DNA of 7,275 nt from Bacteroidales bacterium UBA1237 (GTDB taxonomy: Bacteria > Bacteroidota > Bacteroidia > Bacteroidales > UBA932), in assembly GCA_002308935.1 (NCBI GenBank), contig DBWN01000072.1, positions 1 to 7,275 on the forward strand. The letters are read 5' to 3'. Position 1 is the stretch's first letter. Each line of letters opens with the position of its first letter. A program made the translations under genes and the position numbers. Positions 1-7,143 of this stretch are shown here, piece after piece. The notes below the pieces were generated by a model. The model was not told the DNA's origin. It searched no databases and saw only the letters and a program-made list of their open reading frames with translations.

Positions 1-1292
1 GGCTCCATTTCGAACTCCAGTACAAGGCAGCGCCGGATACCCGCTTCTGCTACATCTGTGAACAGCCGGAGTTATTGCTGCCGGACATCCTTGCGGAGGC
101 TTTCGTCTGCACCTTTGCGGTGACTGACCTGTTCCCGAACATTCAGGACCGAAAGACGCTCCTTTCCCAGACGCCCGCCGTGCTGGAATCCCTCTACGCA
201 AGGAACATCCCGGGCTTTGTGACGGCCAACGACCTTGCCCGGCACTTGCTGGAGATTGAGTTTGCATCCCGTGCTGTGGCTGCGCCGGTCTCCGACCCTG
301 TGGCGGATATGGCGGCCATTGATCCCGCCTGGAGCGTTCTCACACCAACGGTTGAGGCTGTTTCTCAGTCCGTGCTTGCGGCTATCCGTCAGGATAAATA
401 TGACCTCATCCGTCCGGAACTGGCTCGTTTGAATGATACCTTCCAGGAATATCTGGACCTGGCATACTTCGCCATGCTGCACGCGAGCCACATGCTTGCT
501 CCCAGGAGTGTCAATAAGATATTGCCTTTCCTTACTTTCAATCACAAGGATAAGGGTAAAGTGGCCCTTTTGGTCGTGGACGGCATGGCCTGGTGGCAGT
601 ATCTGGTACTGCGTGAGCAGCTTGCTGCTGAAAAAATTAGGACCTCAGACTCTACCGTCTTTGCCTGGATGCCCACCATCACCATGCTTTCCCGGCAGGC
701 CATCTTCCGCGGAGCAGATCCTGTCCTGGACTACAAGCAAAGCCCGGCCTCCGAAGAAAAACTCTGGAATGCCTGGTGGACGCAGCAGGGCATCCCTTCC
801 TCTGACATCCAGTACATCTACGGCGACACTGAGCCGGACGTCTGGTCCACCACACGCCGCCTGGCGCTGGTTTCCGTCACGCTGGACGAAGTGATGCACA
901 TTTCCGACGCCCCGGATTTGTTATTGGCCTGCACGGAAGCCTGGGCACGTCGCTTTGCCCGCACCATCATTGCCCTTCGTGACCAGGGCTTTGCCATCTA
1001 CATCACCACCGACCACGGCAATGTCCTTGCTACCGGGGAGGCTCCGCTTACCTCGGCAGAGAAAACACACCTTTTCCAGGACGGTTCCCGTGGTGCCCGT
1101 CACTTGATTTACGATTCTGAGGCCCCTATGCAGGAATTCCTGTCAGCCCACGGCGCATCTTCCTTCCTGGTTCACGACAACTGGCTCTCATACCGCGACG
1201 AGAAGGCCTTCCTTCGCGCCGGTAAGCGTCAAATTACCCACGGCGGCTCCCACGTGCTGGAAGTGGCCATACCCTTCATTACGATACTATAA
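1..1292 (+). CDS. pglZ: PglZ-domain protein (alkaline phosphatase superfamily), 5'-truncated by window edge
   Basis: Only the C-terminal 429 residues are present. The frame is open to the left edge (first full codon at 3), and the residues before the TTG at 75 look like PglZ sequence (FELQYKAAPDTRF), so that TTG is not the start. The phosphatase-like core is intact: VVDGM with a metal-binding-type Asp (579-581), a PTITMLSR segment (672-695) where the family carries its catalytic Thr/Ser, DHGN (1011-1022), and a closing HGG...EVAIPFI motif (from 1239). PglZ proteins are metal-dependent phosphatase-superfamily members and core parts of BREX/Pgl phage defence. Their molecular role is only partly understood, and phosphodiesterase or nuclease activity has been proposed. 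The stop overlaps the next start as TAATG, indicating translational coupling. The following Z1 gene, instead of brxC or pglX, argues against a standard BREX locus. The domain call is firm; the exact subtype is open because the N-terminus is missing. Confidence 0.9.
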   Translation, partial: LHFELQYKAAPDTRFCYICEQPELLLPDILAEAFVCTFAVTDLFPNIQDRKTLLSQTPAVLESLYARNIPGFVTANDLARHLLEIEFASRAVAAPVSDPVADMAAIDPAWSVLTPTVEAVSQSVLAAIRQDKYDLIRPELARLNDTFQEYLDLAYFAMLHASHMLAPRSVNKILPFLTFNHKDKGKVALLVVDGMAWWQYLVLREQLAAEKIRTSDSTVFAWMPTITMLSRQAIFRGADPVLDYKQSPASEEKLWNAWWTQQGIPSSDIQYIYGDTEPDVWSTTRRLALVSVTLDEVMHISDAPDLLLACTEAWARRFARTIIALRDQGFAIYITTDHGNVLATGEAPLTSAEKTHLFQDGSRGARHLIYDSEAPMQEFLSAHGASSFLVHDNWLSYRDEKAFLRAGKRQITHGGSHVLEVAIPFITIL

Positions 1293-1909
1293 TGGACAAG
1301 ATAACGATAGGCATAAACCAACGCATCCCGATGTCGGTTCTGGAACTGGGCCTTATTGCGGCCCTTCATGACCAGGCAACAAACGACTATCTCCGTGAAC
1401 TGGTGGCAACCGAGTTTCAGGGAGAGAATCGTATCCGGCTGGGCGCTGGTGTGCTGCACAAACTGACCTGCGGCAATCCTTTGCTGCCGGTGATGAAAGA
1501 AAATAAAGATGCGGTGATGGCCAGTCTCCGCAGTCGCCTCGACCGTCCCATCGTCCTATCTGCCGTCATCAATGCGGCATATTCCATCGCGTATGATGTC
1601 ACGGCCATCCTCGGGAAGTACCTCCACGTCCAGAACGAGGTATCAACGGCGCTGCTCACAGCCAAGCTGGCAGAGAAATATGGCTCTAACCGTTCTATGC
1701 CCAATGGCCGGGACTGTGTTGTCCCTATGCTCATTGAGGCCGGACTGTTTGAACGTTCCCGCATCGGCTTCTACAAAGCCATCCGTCACAGCGGCTTTTC
1801 GCCCCTGGCAGCGGATTTGTACCGTCGCTCCTTCTTCGTTTTCAACACAATGGTTCCGGAGGACGCGGACGTATCCACCAACCCTTACTTCGAATTCCTT
1901 GACCGGTAA
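1292..1909 (+). CDS. Unrecognised 205-aa protein between PglZ and Z1 genes
   Basis: I do not recognise this family. The protein is soluble in appearance, with no signal peptide or clear membrane segment, and mostly helical by eye. Residues about 118-152 (from VSTALLTAKLAEKYG to VPMLIEAGLF) have the rhythm of a winged-helix DNA-binding region: a helix-turn-helix-like stretch followed by a hydrophobic LIEAGLF helix. This is a weak guess. The start is the ATG in TAATG overlapping the PglZ stop, so the two are likely translationally coupled and made in matched amounts. An internal Met at residue 14 is a less likely start. The size and the place next to pglZ recall the small BREX accessory proteins BrxA, BrxB and BrxE, but I see no specific sequence match. 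The likely role is an adaptor or DNA-binding partner of the PglZ/Z1 pair, inferred from context only. Confidence 0.85.
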   Translation: MDKITIGINQRIPMSVLELGLIAALHDQATNDYLRELVATEFQGENRIRLGAGVLHKLTCGNPLLPVMKENKDAVMASLRSRLDRPIVLSAVINAAYSIAYDVTAILGKYLHVQNEVSTALLTAKLAEKYGSNRSMPNGRDCVVPMLIEAGLFERSRIGFYKAIRHSGFSPLAADLYRRSFFVFNTMVPEDADVSTNPYFEFLDR

Positions 1910-1924
1910 TAGACCACACAGATT

Positions 1925-4822
1925 ATGGCACAGTTTCAGACCCTGGCAGAATGCCTGCAGTTCATAGAGCATCTCAAGCAGTACAACATCCCGGTCCCGC
2001 CGGAAGTGTTGGCGGAGAAGGATATGCTGGAAGAGCGTGAGCGCATCGACGAAAACGAATTCATCTTCACCACCATGAAGGCGCACAACCGCTTCATGTC
2101 GGAGGAGAAGGAGCAATGCGTCCGCGATATGGTGGACCAGTTGCTCGTGGAAGGTCCGGATGCCACCCAGCCGTGCCTGCTCCTGGGCAATGTCCAGTGC
2201 GGTAAGACGGACACCTTCGAGAGCATCATGGGTCTCTCGATGGACCGGGGCATTGACATCTGCGTGGTCATGACAAAGGGCACCAACACCCTCACGGAAC
2301 AGACCCTCAAGCGCCTCAACTCAGACTTCAAGTATTTCGCAGAGTCCGGGCGTACCGACCAGAAGGTCATCGTGCGCATCTTCGACATCATGGACCTCAT
2401 CCACATGGGCCTCGGCACCATGGCGGAAGACCCGCGCAACCGTTTCATTATCGTATGTAAGAAAGAATCCAAGAACCTCCAGCACCTGATTACCCTCTTC
2501 ACGGAGAAGAGTCCGGAACTGGCCCGCCGTGAGGTCTTGATTGTGGATGATGAGGCTGACTTCGCATCTCGTGCCTACTACCAGCGCAAGGGTGAATTCG
2601 AACTGCTGCGCATTGCGGAACTCATCGAGACTTTCATCACCATTCCGCACTACTACCGCTATCTGCAAGTCACCGCAACACCTTATTCCCTCTACCTGCA
2701 GCCGGATGGAACCGTCCAGCTCCGCGAAGGGAAGGAGGCCTCTCCATGGCTCCCGCGTTACACCGGTATCGTCCCTATTCACGACAAATACATCGGTGGA
2801 AAGCAGTATTACGTGGAATCCAAAAATGACGAATCCATGTATTCCCATCTGTTCAGGCCTGTATCGGAAGAGTGCATCAAACAGCTCAGCGTTCGCCGTC
2901 CAGAGTTTACCTCCACACGAGCCCATTCCGACACCATCCTGGACCTCTCCAAGTCCATCATCGGCTACTTGATGGCGGCTGCAATCAGATCTATCCAGGA
3001 AGAGAAGAAAGGCCAGACCTATAAATCTTCCTGCCTCATCCACGTGGAAATCAACAAGAAATACCACGAATGGCAGGAAGAACTCATTACCAGCATCATA
3101 GAGGATGTTCGAAACACTTTCATCAACCGGCAGAACGCAGACATCCATCTTCTCAGCATCCAGCAGGAAGCATATGAGGACTTCAGGGAATCAAATATGA
3201 AAGCCCGGGAAGCAGGTCTCATCCACGAGGACCTTCCTCCGTTCAATGAGGTAGAGGCCCGACTGCGTAAGATTCTTCGCTTCCAGGACTTCTCCATCAA
3301 CGTGGTGAATTCCTCCGAGCCGGGCAAGGTCCGCACCATGCTGGATGAACGTGGCCAACTAAAACTCACGCGTACTGCTAACTTCTTCATCGGCGGTTCC
3401 ATCCTGGACCGAGGCATTACCATCGACAACATGCTCTGCTTCTTCTACGGTCGTGACCCGGAGAAATTCCAAATGGATACCGTCATCCAGCATGCCCGTA
3501 TGTACGGCGCCCGTGCCAAAGAGGACATGGCCGTGATGCGTTTCTTCACCACTGAGAAGATTTATCAGGTCCTAGAACTGATGAATGAATTCGATGATTA
3601 TCTGCGCGACTACCTCATCAAGCACAAGGATAACGTCCGCACCGAAGACATTACATCCATCGTCCTAGGTTACGACAAGCGCATCAAACCGAGCGCTCAG
3701 AACAAGTACCGTCCCTCCAACACCAAAGTGCTCCGCGCCAAGCAGCGTATCTTGCCCATTGGCTTCCAGACCGGTACCTACGACGAGATTGCCGGCATCG
3801 TGGACAAGATTGACAAGCTCATCATGTCCGCGCCGGGTTACAAGGTGGACGACTACTTCCTCATTGACTTCGACCTTGCAGCCAAGATTATCCAGCTATG
3901 CAACGAGACCTTCATCTACTCCGAGGAATACGCCAACGTGGACTACCGCTTCGACCCCAACGAGATGCTATCCATCCTGGATTACCTCACCTACGACACA
4001 GACGGTAAACTCTGGTGTCTCCAGCGTACCGGACGAAATTCCAGCCGCCTGCGCGAGAACGGCAAATTCCGTGACGCTCCGGATGATGGTCGTACCGACA
4101 AGCCCGCAGAGGTGGCCATTGACCGCCCGGCGCTCCTCCTCTTCCGTGAGAAAGGTGCCCAGAGTCAGGGCTGGCGCAACGCGCCTTTCTACTGGCCGCT
4201 GCTCTTCACCCCGGAAAGCACCCGCGACGGAATCTTCACAATCAACGCAGACAAACGCATCAAGAAACCGAAACCGGCCATCGAATTGGCATCACTTAAG
4301 TTGATTCCGAAGGAGCAGGTACTCAACGTCACTATGGAGAAAGGTCCATACATGGACATCATCCTCGGCCTGCAAGACGTCGAGCATCGCATCATAAAGC
4401 CCACAACACAGTCACTCTATCTTGCACGTGACGAACGTGGACAGTTGATGCTCGCTGACGGTATCCCTGGAGATAGAGAATATACCGTATACGATGTCGT
4501 GAACGGCAGATTCCCGTTCAAACCAAAAGATGTAGAATACATCCACTTCCGTTGCTCACGGGATCAAAGCGGATCCAAACTCCTCGTTTCCCTTAAGCCT
4601 AGGCATCCATATGATTTGGTTCCGGAAGAATTCGTTGACACAGACATCGTCTATTCTTCCCGTGGTACTGGAAACGAAATAACCTACGGGAATCGTGCTC
4701 AGTGGTACATGTACTACAACATTGACAAGATCATCGAATACAAGATGACAACCAAAGACCAGGAGTTGTTTGACGAGTACAAGCAGCAGCTGATTGATGA
4801 TGGGGAACTTCCCAGCGAATAA
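1925..4822 (+). CDS. Z1-domain helicase-like ATPase, 965 aa
   Basis: This is a large P-loop NTPase with the motif set of Z1 proteins, which resemble superfamily 2 helicases. Walker A is GNVQCGKT (residues 88-95); Z1 proteins usually read G-x-VQSGKT, so Ser is replaced by Cys here. Walker B is LIVDDEAD (205-212), followed by TATP (250-253). A motif V-like segment IGGSILDRGITI (489-500) matches the Z1 hallmark IGGNTLSRGLTL. A motif VI-like QHARMYGAR (522-530) matches QMGRWFGYR. Residues about 600-965 lack helicase motifs and include the hydrophobic strand RPALLLFRE (734-742); their function is unknown to me. The protein is expected to couple ATP hydrolysis to work on DNA or RNA. The 'putative endonuclease' label of Z1 is not backed by any nuclease motif I can see. 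The ATG follows the previous stop by 15 bases without a Shine-Dalgarno site. Z1 proteins occur in MutL/MORC-linked defence systems, including Mza, so pairing with PglZ is unusual. Confidence 0.9.
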   Translation: MAQFQTLAECLQFIEHLKQYNIPVPPEVLAEKDMLEERERIDENEFIFTTMKAHNRFMSEEKEQCVRDMVDQLLVEGPDATQPCLLLGNVQCGKTDTFESIMGLSMDRGIDICVVMTKGTNTLTEQTLKRLNSDFKYFAESGRTDQKVIVRIFDIMDLIHMGLGTMAEDPRNRFIIVCKKESKNLQHLITLFTEKSPELARREVLIVDDEADFASRAYYQRKGEFELLRIAELIETFITIPHYYRYLQVTATPYSLYLQPDGTVQLREGKEASPWLPRYTGIVPIHDKYIGGKQYYVESKNDESMYSHLFRPVSEECIKQLSVRRPEFTSTRAHSDTILDLSKSIIGYLMAAAIRSIQEEKKGQTYKSSCLIHVEINKKYHEWQEELITSIIEDVRNTFINRQNADIHLLSIQQEAYEDFRESNMKAREAGLIHEDLPPFNEVEARLRKILRFQDFSINVVNSSEPGKVRTMLDERGQLKLTRTANFFIGGSILDRGITIDNMLCFFYGRDPEKFQMDTVIQHARMYGARAKEDMAVMRFFTTEKIYQVLELMNEFDDYLRDYLIKHKDNVRTEDITSIVLGYDKRIKPSAQNKYRPSNTKVLRAKQRILPIGFQTGTYDEIAGIVDKIDKLIMSAPGYKVDDYFLIDFDLAAKIIQLCNETFIYSEEYANVDYRFDPNEMLSILDYLTYDTDGKLWCLQRTGRNSSRLRENGKFRDAPDDGRTDKPAEVAIDRPALLLFREKGAQSQGWRNAPFYWPLLFTPESTRDGIFTINADKRIKKPKPAIELASLKLIPKEQVLNVTMEKGPYMDIILGLQDVEHRIIKPTTQSLYLARDERGQLMLADGIPGDREYTVYDVVNGRFPFKPKDVEYIHFRCSRDQSGSKLLVSLKPRHPYDLVPEEFVDTDIVYSSRGTGNEITYGNRAQWYMYYNIDKIIEYKMTTKDQELFDEYKQQLIDDGELPSE

Positions 4823-4830
4823 TCAAGCCA

Positions 4831-5811
4831 ATGGATCAACCCAAAATATCTCGCATGATGCGTCTGATTGTCCTCCTTTCGGGCAATCGGATTTACACGG
4901 TCGATGAACTGGCTGCTGAGCTTAAGACATCGCAGCGTACCATTTATCGCTACATTGACACATTCAAGGAAGCGGGATTCGTAGTTGAGAAGGTTGATGA
5001 CTATAAGTACCGGCTGGTTAGTATCGGACCGGGAGTCAAGGATCTGCACAATATCGTCTATTTTTCCCCGGAAGAAGCATATATTGTCAATAGGCTCATT
5101 GATTCGCTTGACCCTTCCAATTCCTTGAAGAGGGAACTCAAGCGTAAGTTGTCGGCTATATATGACAAGACATCCATAGCTGATTTCACGGACCGTCCTA
5201 GCTCTGCGAAGAAGGTCCAGACCTTGGTGGAAGCCATCCGGGAGAAAAAGGTTGTACGGCTAAAGGCATACTCATCTTCATACTCCGGTAACACCAGGGA
5301 CCATATTGTGGAGCCTTTTGAGATGACATCCAATTATGCTGGAGTGTGGGCTTTCGATTTGGCTGATGGCAAGAATAAAAGGTTCATCGTATTGCGAATG
5401 GGTGATGTCGAGAAGACGATAGATCCATGGGCCCACGGTTTTGAACACCATAGTCAACCGATGGATGCATTTCGGTTCCACGGTGATACCGAGTATCACA
5501 TTATCCTCAGGATGAACAACCTCGCTAAGAATCTGATGGTTGAAGAGTTCCCACTCACTGAAAAAGACATCTACGAGCAGGACGGCATCCTCGCTGAACA
5601 GATAATGGTCCTAGACGAGACGATGGAACTCCCGCCTCACGACATGGAGGAAGAAGAAGAGCAGTTCTGGATATATGATGGCACTGTCCGAGGTCTAGAT
5701 GGTATAGGTCGCTTTGTGATGGGTCTTGAAGGGAACGTGGAGGTAATGGAAGGTGATGCCCTTATCGATTACCTTAAGCGCCACGCCGCACACATTTCCG
5801 AGAGCTACTGA
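4831..5811 (+). CDS. WYL-domain transcriptional regulator with N-terminal HTH
   Basis: This has the standard three-part layout of WYL regulators in 326 residues. Residues 8-63 form a DeoR/HTH_11-type winged helix: RMMRLIVLLSGN, then VDELAAELKTSQRTIYRYID as the helix-turn-helix, then a wing. Residues about 138-195 form the WYL fold (KAYSSSYSGNTRDHIVEPF, then VWAFDL, then a closing Arg-containing strand RFIVLRMGDVEK). The signature itself is degenerate: Trp173 is kept but Tyr-Leu is replaced by Ala-Phe. Residues about 218-320 match a C-terminal WCX-type extension (YDGTVRGLDGIGRFVMGLEG), preceded by an acidic run at 271-277. WYL proteins sense ligands, often nucleic acid or nucleotides, and related regulators (BrxR, CapW) repress defence operons. 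The gene starts 8 bases after the Z1 stop and has no visible promoter of its own, so it is probably the last gene of the PglZ-Z1 operon and may feed back on it. Its target DNA is unknown. Confidence 0.9.
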   Translation: MDQPKISRMMRLIVLLSGNRIYTVDELAAELKTSQRTIYRYIDTFKEAGFVVEKVDDYKYRLVSIGPGVKDLHNIVYFSPEEAYIVNRLIDSLDPSNSLKRELKRKLSAIYDKTSIADFTDRPSSAKKVQTLVEAIREKKVVRLKAYSSSYSGNTRDHIVEPFEMTSNYAGVWAFDLADGKNKRFIVLRMGDVEKTIDPWAHGFEHHSQPMDAFRFHGDTEYHIILRMNNLAKNLMVEEFPLTEKDIYEQDGILAEQIMVLDETMELPPHDMEEEEEQFWIYDGTVRGLDGIGRFVMGLEGNVEVMEGDALIDYLKRHAAHISESY

Positions 5812-5816
5812 TTACT

Positions 5817-5835
5817 ATTGTCAAAAATTGACAAT
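5817..5835. repeat. Perfect 8-3-8 inverted repeat, candidate operator
   Basis: ATTGTCAA (5817-5824) and TTGACAAT (5828-5835) are exact reverse complements separated by AAA. The repeat starts 5 bases after the WYL gene's stop and lies just upstream of the -7 box at 5844-5851, about where RNA polymerase would contact the -33 region. That placement suits a dimeric repressor site, possibly for the WYL regulator encoded immediately upstream (inference). The stem is A/T-rich and has no following U-run, so it is a poor intrinsic terminator. If the next gene began at 5834, the repeat would overlap its start codon. Confidence 0.55.
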
Positions 5836-5843
5836 GACTAGTA

Positions 5844-5851
5844 TACCTTTG
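5844..5851 (+). promoter_or_regulatory. Bacteroidota-type -7 promoter box (TACCTTTG)
   Basis: The octamer is an exact match to the TAnnTTTG element of Bacteroides sigma-ABfr promoters. Transcription would begin near 5857-5858 and leave a leader of about 15 bases before the ATG at 5873. The -33 TTG is not well placed: TTG at 5818 leaves 23 bases and TTG at 5828 leaves 13, against a usual 19-21. An octamer this loose turns up by chance once or twice in this length of DNA. The support is its position in the largest gap between + strand genes. Confidence 0.5.
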
Positions 5852-5872
5852 TGGCAAACAACCACAATAACT

Positions 5873-6646
5873 ATGTACACGAAGAATTACGAAGAATTCT
5901 TAGACTCAATCTACAAGCCGTCAGAATACTATAGCAAGGTATTCTTTTACCGTTGGTATAACGCCTGCGGTGCATTTCTGTCCGAACAGGGGATAGAGGA
6001 GGAAGAGGTGATTGCTTTTATGCGTGAGCATCCCATTCAAATTGGACGAGCATGGAAATACAGCCCGGACCTCAAACCGGAAATATTCGCAGCACGCCAT
6101 TGGACTAGATTTACAGTTCCTACAACTGAAGAAGAGGCTTTCAAGATGCTGGACGAAGTGGTATCCCTTGGACAAAAAGATCTCGCAATCCAGGGTACCA
6201 AAAAAGAATTCATCACAGAAGAACACTTTGAATTAGGGATGTGGATCCGGAATCGCTGGATCTATCGTATTGATTGTGATGACTCCATCGTTCAAGACAG
6301 ATACGACAAATGCTATGAGATGCTCTCCGGCGACAACACCGGCGAAATGATATTCGAGCATCCAGATTCTGTATCAAGTGGCTTCCTAAGTCGGTACTAC
6401 GACCACCTCAAAGAATTTTTACGCACCAACGCTCCAGCCATCTATGTCAAACGCAAACCTATCAAATGTCTCAACTGCGGCTGCAAAGTTCTCCGAATTC
6501 AATACGGTTATCCCGGTCACGAAATGAGGGATGCTGCCGAGCGTGGAGAAATCCTCCTTGGAGGTTGCTGCATCAGTCCTGATAGTCCCGATTACGGTTG
6601 CCCTAACTGCGGTCAGGGGTATATAAAAGGAATTATTGACCAATAA
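5873..6646 (+). CDS. DUF6794-like plus zinc-ribbon-like protein, 257 aa
   Basis: Function is unknown. Residues about 83-132 (from PTTEEEAFKMLDEV to HFELGMWIRNRWIY) resemble the DUF6794 pattern, whose typical end is HFGLGMWIRNNW. The C-terminal 60 residues carry CLNCGC (Cys199, 202, 204), then YGYPG, an AAERGEILLGGCC segment (Cys232, 233) and CPNCG (Cys243, 246). I recall this GEIxLGGCC zinc-ribbon-like unit from small stand-alone bacterial proteins, so this looks like a fusion of two modules behind an unknown N-terminus of about 80 residues. The four paired cysteines could bind one zinc ion. I chose the ATG at 5873 because it sits about 22 bases after a -7 promoter box and has an A-rich leader (ACCACAATAACT). 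An ATG at 5834 (MTSIPLWQ) is in frame and possible, but it would lie inside the inverted repeat and upstream of the predicted transcription start. A link to the defence module is not shown. Confidence 0.85.
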   Translation: MYTKNYEEFLDSIYKPSEYYSKVFFYRWYNACGAFLSEQGIEEEEVIAFMREHPIQIGRAWKYSPDLKPEIFAARHWTRFTVPTTEEEAFKMLDEVVSLGQKDLAIQGTKKEFITEEHFELGMWIRNRWIYRIDCDDSIVQDRYDKCYEMLSGDNTGEMIFEHPDSVSSGFLSRYYDHLKEFLRTNAPAIYVKRKPIKCLNCGCKVLRIQYGYPGHEMRDAAERGEILLGGCCISPDSPDYGCPNCGQGYIKGIIDQ

Positions 6647-6657
6647 CCTTACCTGTT

Positions 6658-7098
6658 ATGACTCCAGATTTCGAAAAGGAGCTATATTTCCAACGAAATG
6701 ATAAGGACACCTGGGCAATGGCCCGGCTGCATCACTCATTGCTGCTGAAGATACAGAACTCTCCAATCTGGGAGAAGGAAGACGTCCCGGACATCCCACT
6801 CTCGGAAGAACAGATGGTCATCTTCACCAAAGGTTACGATCCGAGCTGGGAAGCCCGCTATGCTCCATACCTGCTGGGTGGTTGGTACTACCTTACCCGT
6901 TCAGGCTGGTGGATCAAGAAACTCAAATACGAGAAAAAGGGAGATGGCTTTTATCACATCACCGAGCATTACACGGCACCAAAAGAAAAGGGCCACAATG
7001 TACTGGCACAAGTCATTATCGAAGGCCATTTCTCCCCGCCAATCCTCGATGACCGCCTCCGTGCTCTTCTTCCAACGATAGACATTTTACCACATTAA
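6658..7098 (+). CDS. Unrecognised 146-aa protein
   Basis: I cannot assign a function. The protein is rich in aromatic residues in its middle, especially GGWYYLTRSGWWIKKLKYEKK (75-94), which looks like a beta-hairpin-rich soluble fold. A nearby YHITEHYTAPKEKGHN (99-114) adds more strand-turn sequence. There is no signal peptide, membrane helix, cysteine cluster or catalytic motif that I can name. It starts 11 bases after the preceding stop, so it probably shares the promoter upstream of 5873, and it ends 8 bases before a strong hairpin that likely closes the transcript. The pairing with the zinc-ribbon-like gene could reflect a small two-gene unit. The length and clean boundaries make it a credible gene. 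Confidence 0.8.
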   Translation: MTPDFEKELYFQRNDKDTWAMARLHHSLLLKIQNSPIWEKEDVPDIPLSEEQMVIFTKGYDPSWEARYAPYLLGGWYYLTRSGWWIKKLKYEKKGDGFYHITEHYTAPKEKGHNVLAQVIIEGHFSPPILDDRLRALLPTIDILPH

Positions 7099-7106
7099 TC
7101 AAGATA

Positions 7107-7135
7107 GCCGGGATAGACAGACCATCTATCCCGGC
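7107..7135. terminator. Perfect 11-bp hairpin between convergent genes, likely bidirectional terminator
   Basis: GCCGGGATAGA (7107-7117) pairs exactly with TCTATCCCGGC (7125-7135) around a 7-base loop. The hairpin lies 8 bases after the + strand stop at 7098 and 8 bases beyond the minus-strand stop at 7144-7146, so it would serve both converging transcripts. Neither side has a clear U-run (AAATCATTCT on the + side), so classical intrinsic termination is not certain. A transcript-end or mRNA-stabilising role is also possible. Confidence 0.7.
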
Positions 7136-7143
7136 AAATCATT

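Noticed and set aside
75..77. TTG as the start codon of the PglZ-domain gene
   Set aside because: The frame stays open to the left edge and the extra residues look like PglZ sequence, so the gene begins outside the window.
2321..3148. Long antisense open frame (275 codons) opposite the Z1 gene
   Set aside because: It lies entirely within a gene with clear conserved motifs; its composition reflects the codon bias of the sense strand.
5083..5090. Second copy of the half-site ATTGTCAA inside the WYL gene
   Set aside because: There is no matching second arm, and a single 8-base match in coding sequence can be chance.
1..5811. Standard BREX or Mza locus
   Set aside because: No BrxC/PglY, PglX, BrxL, MutL/MORC or AIPR gene is visible here; only PglZ is shared with BREX and only Z1 with Mza. 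Genes outside the window could still revise this.
5753..5833. Upstream ATG at 5753 as the start of the zinc-ribbon-like gene
   Set aside because: It would overlap the WYL gene by 59 bases and add residues that look like an out-of-frame reading; later ATGs at 5834 and 5873 fit better.
5828..5833. TTGACA as a sigma-70 -35 box
   Set aside because: No TATAAT-like box follows at about 17 bases, and the hexamer is explained as one arm of the inverted repeat in a probable Bacteroidota genome.
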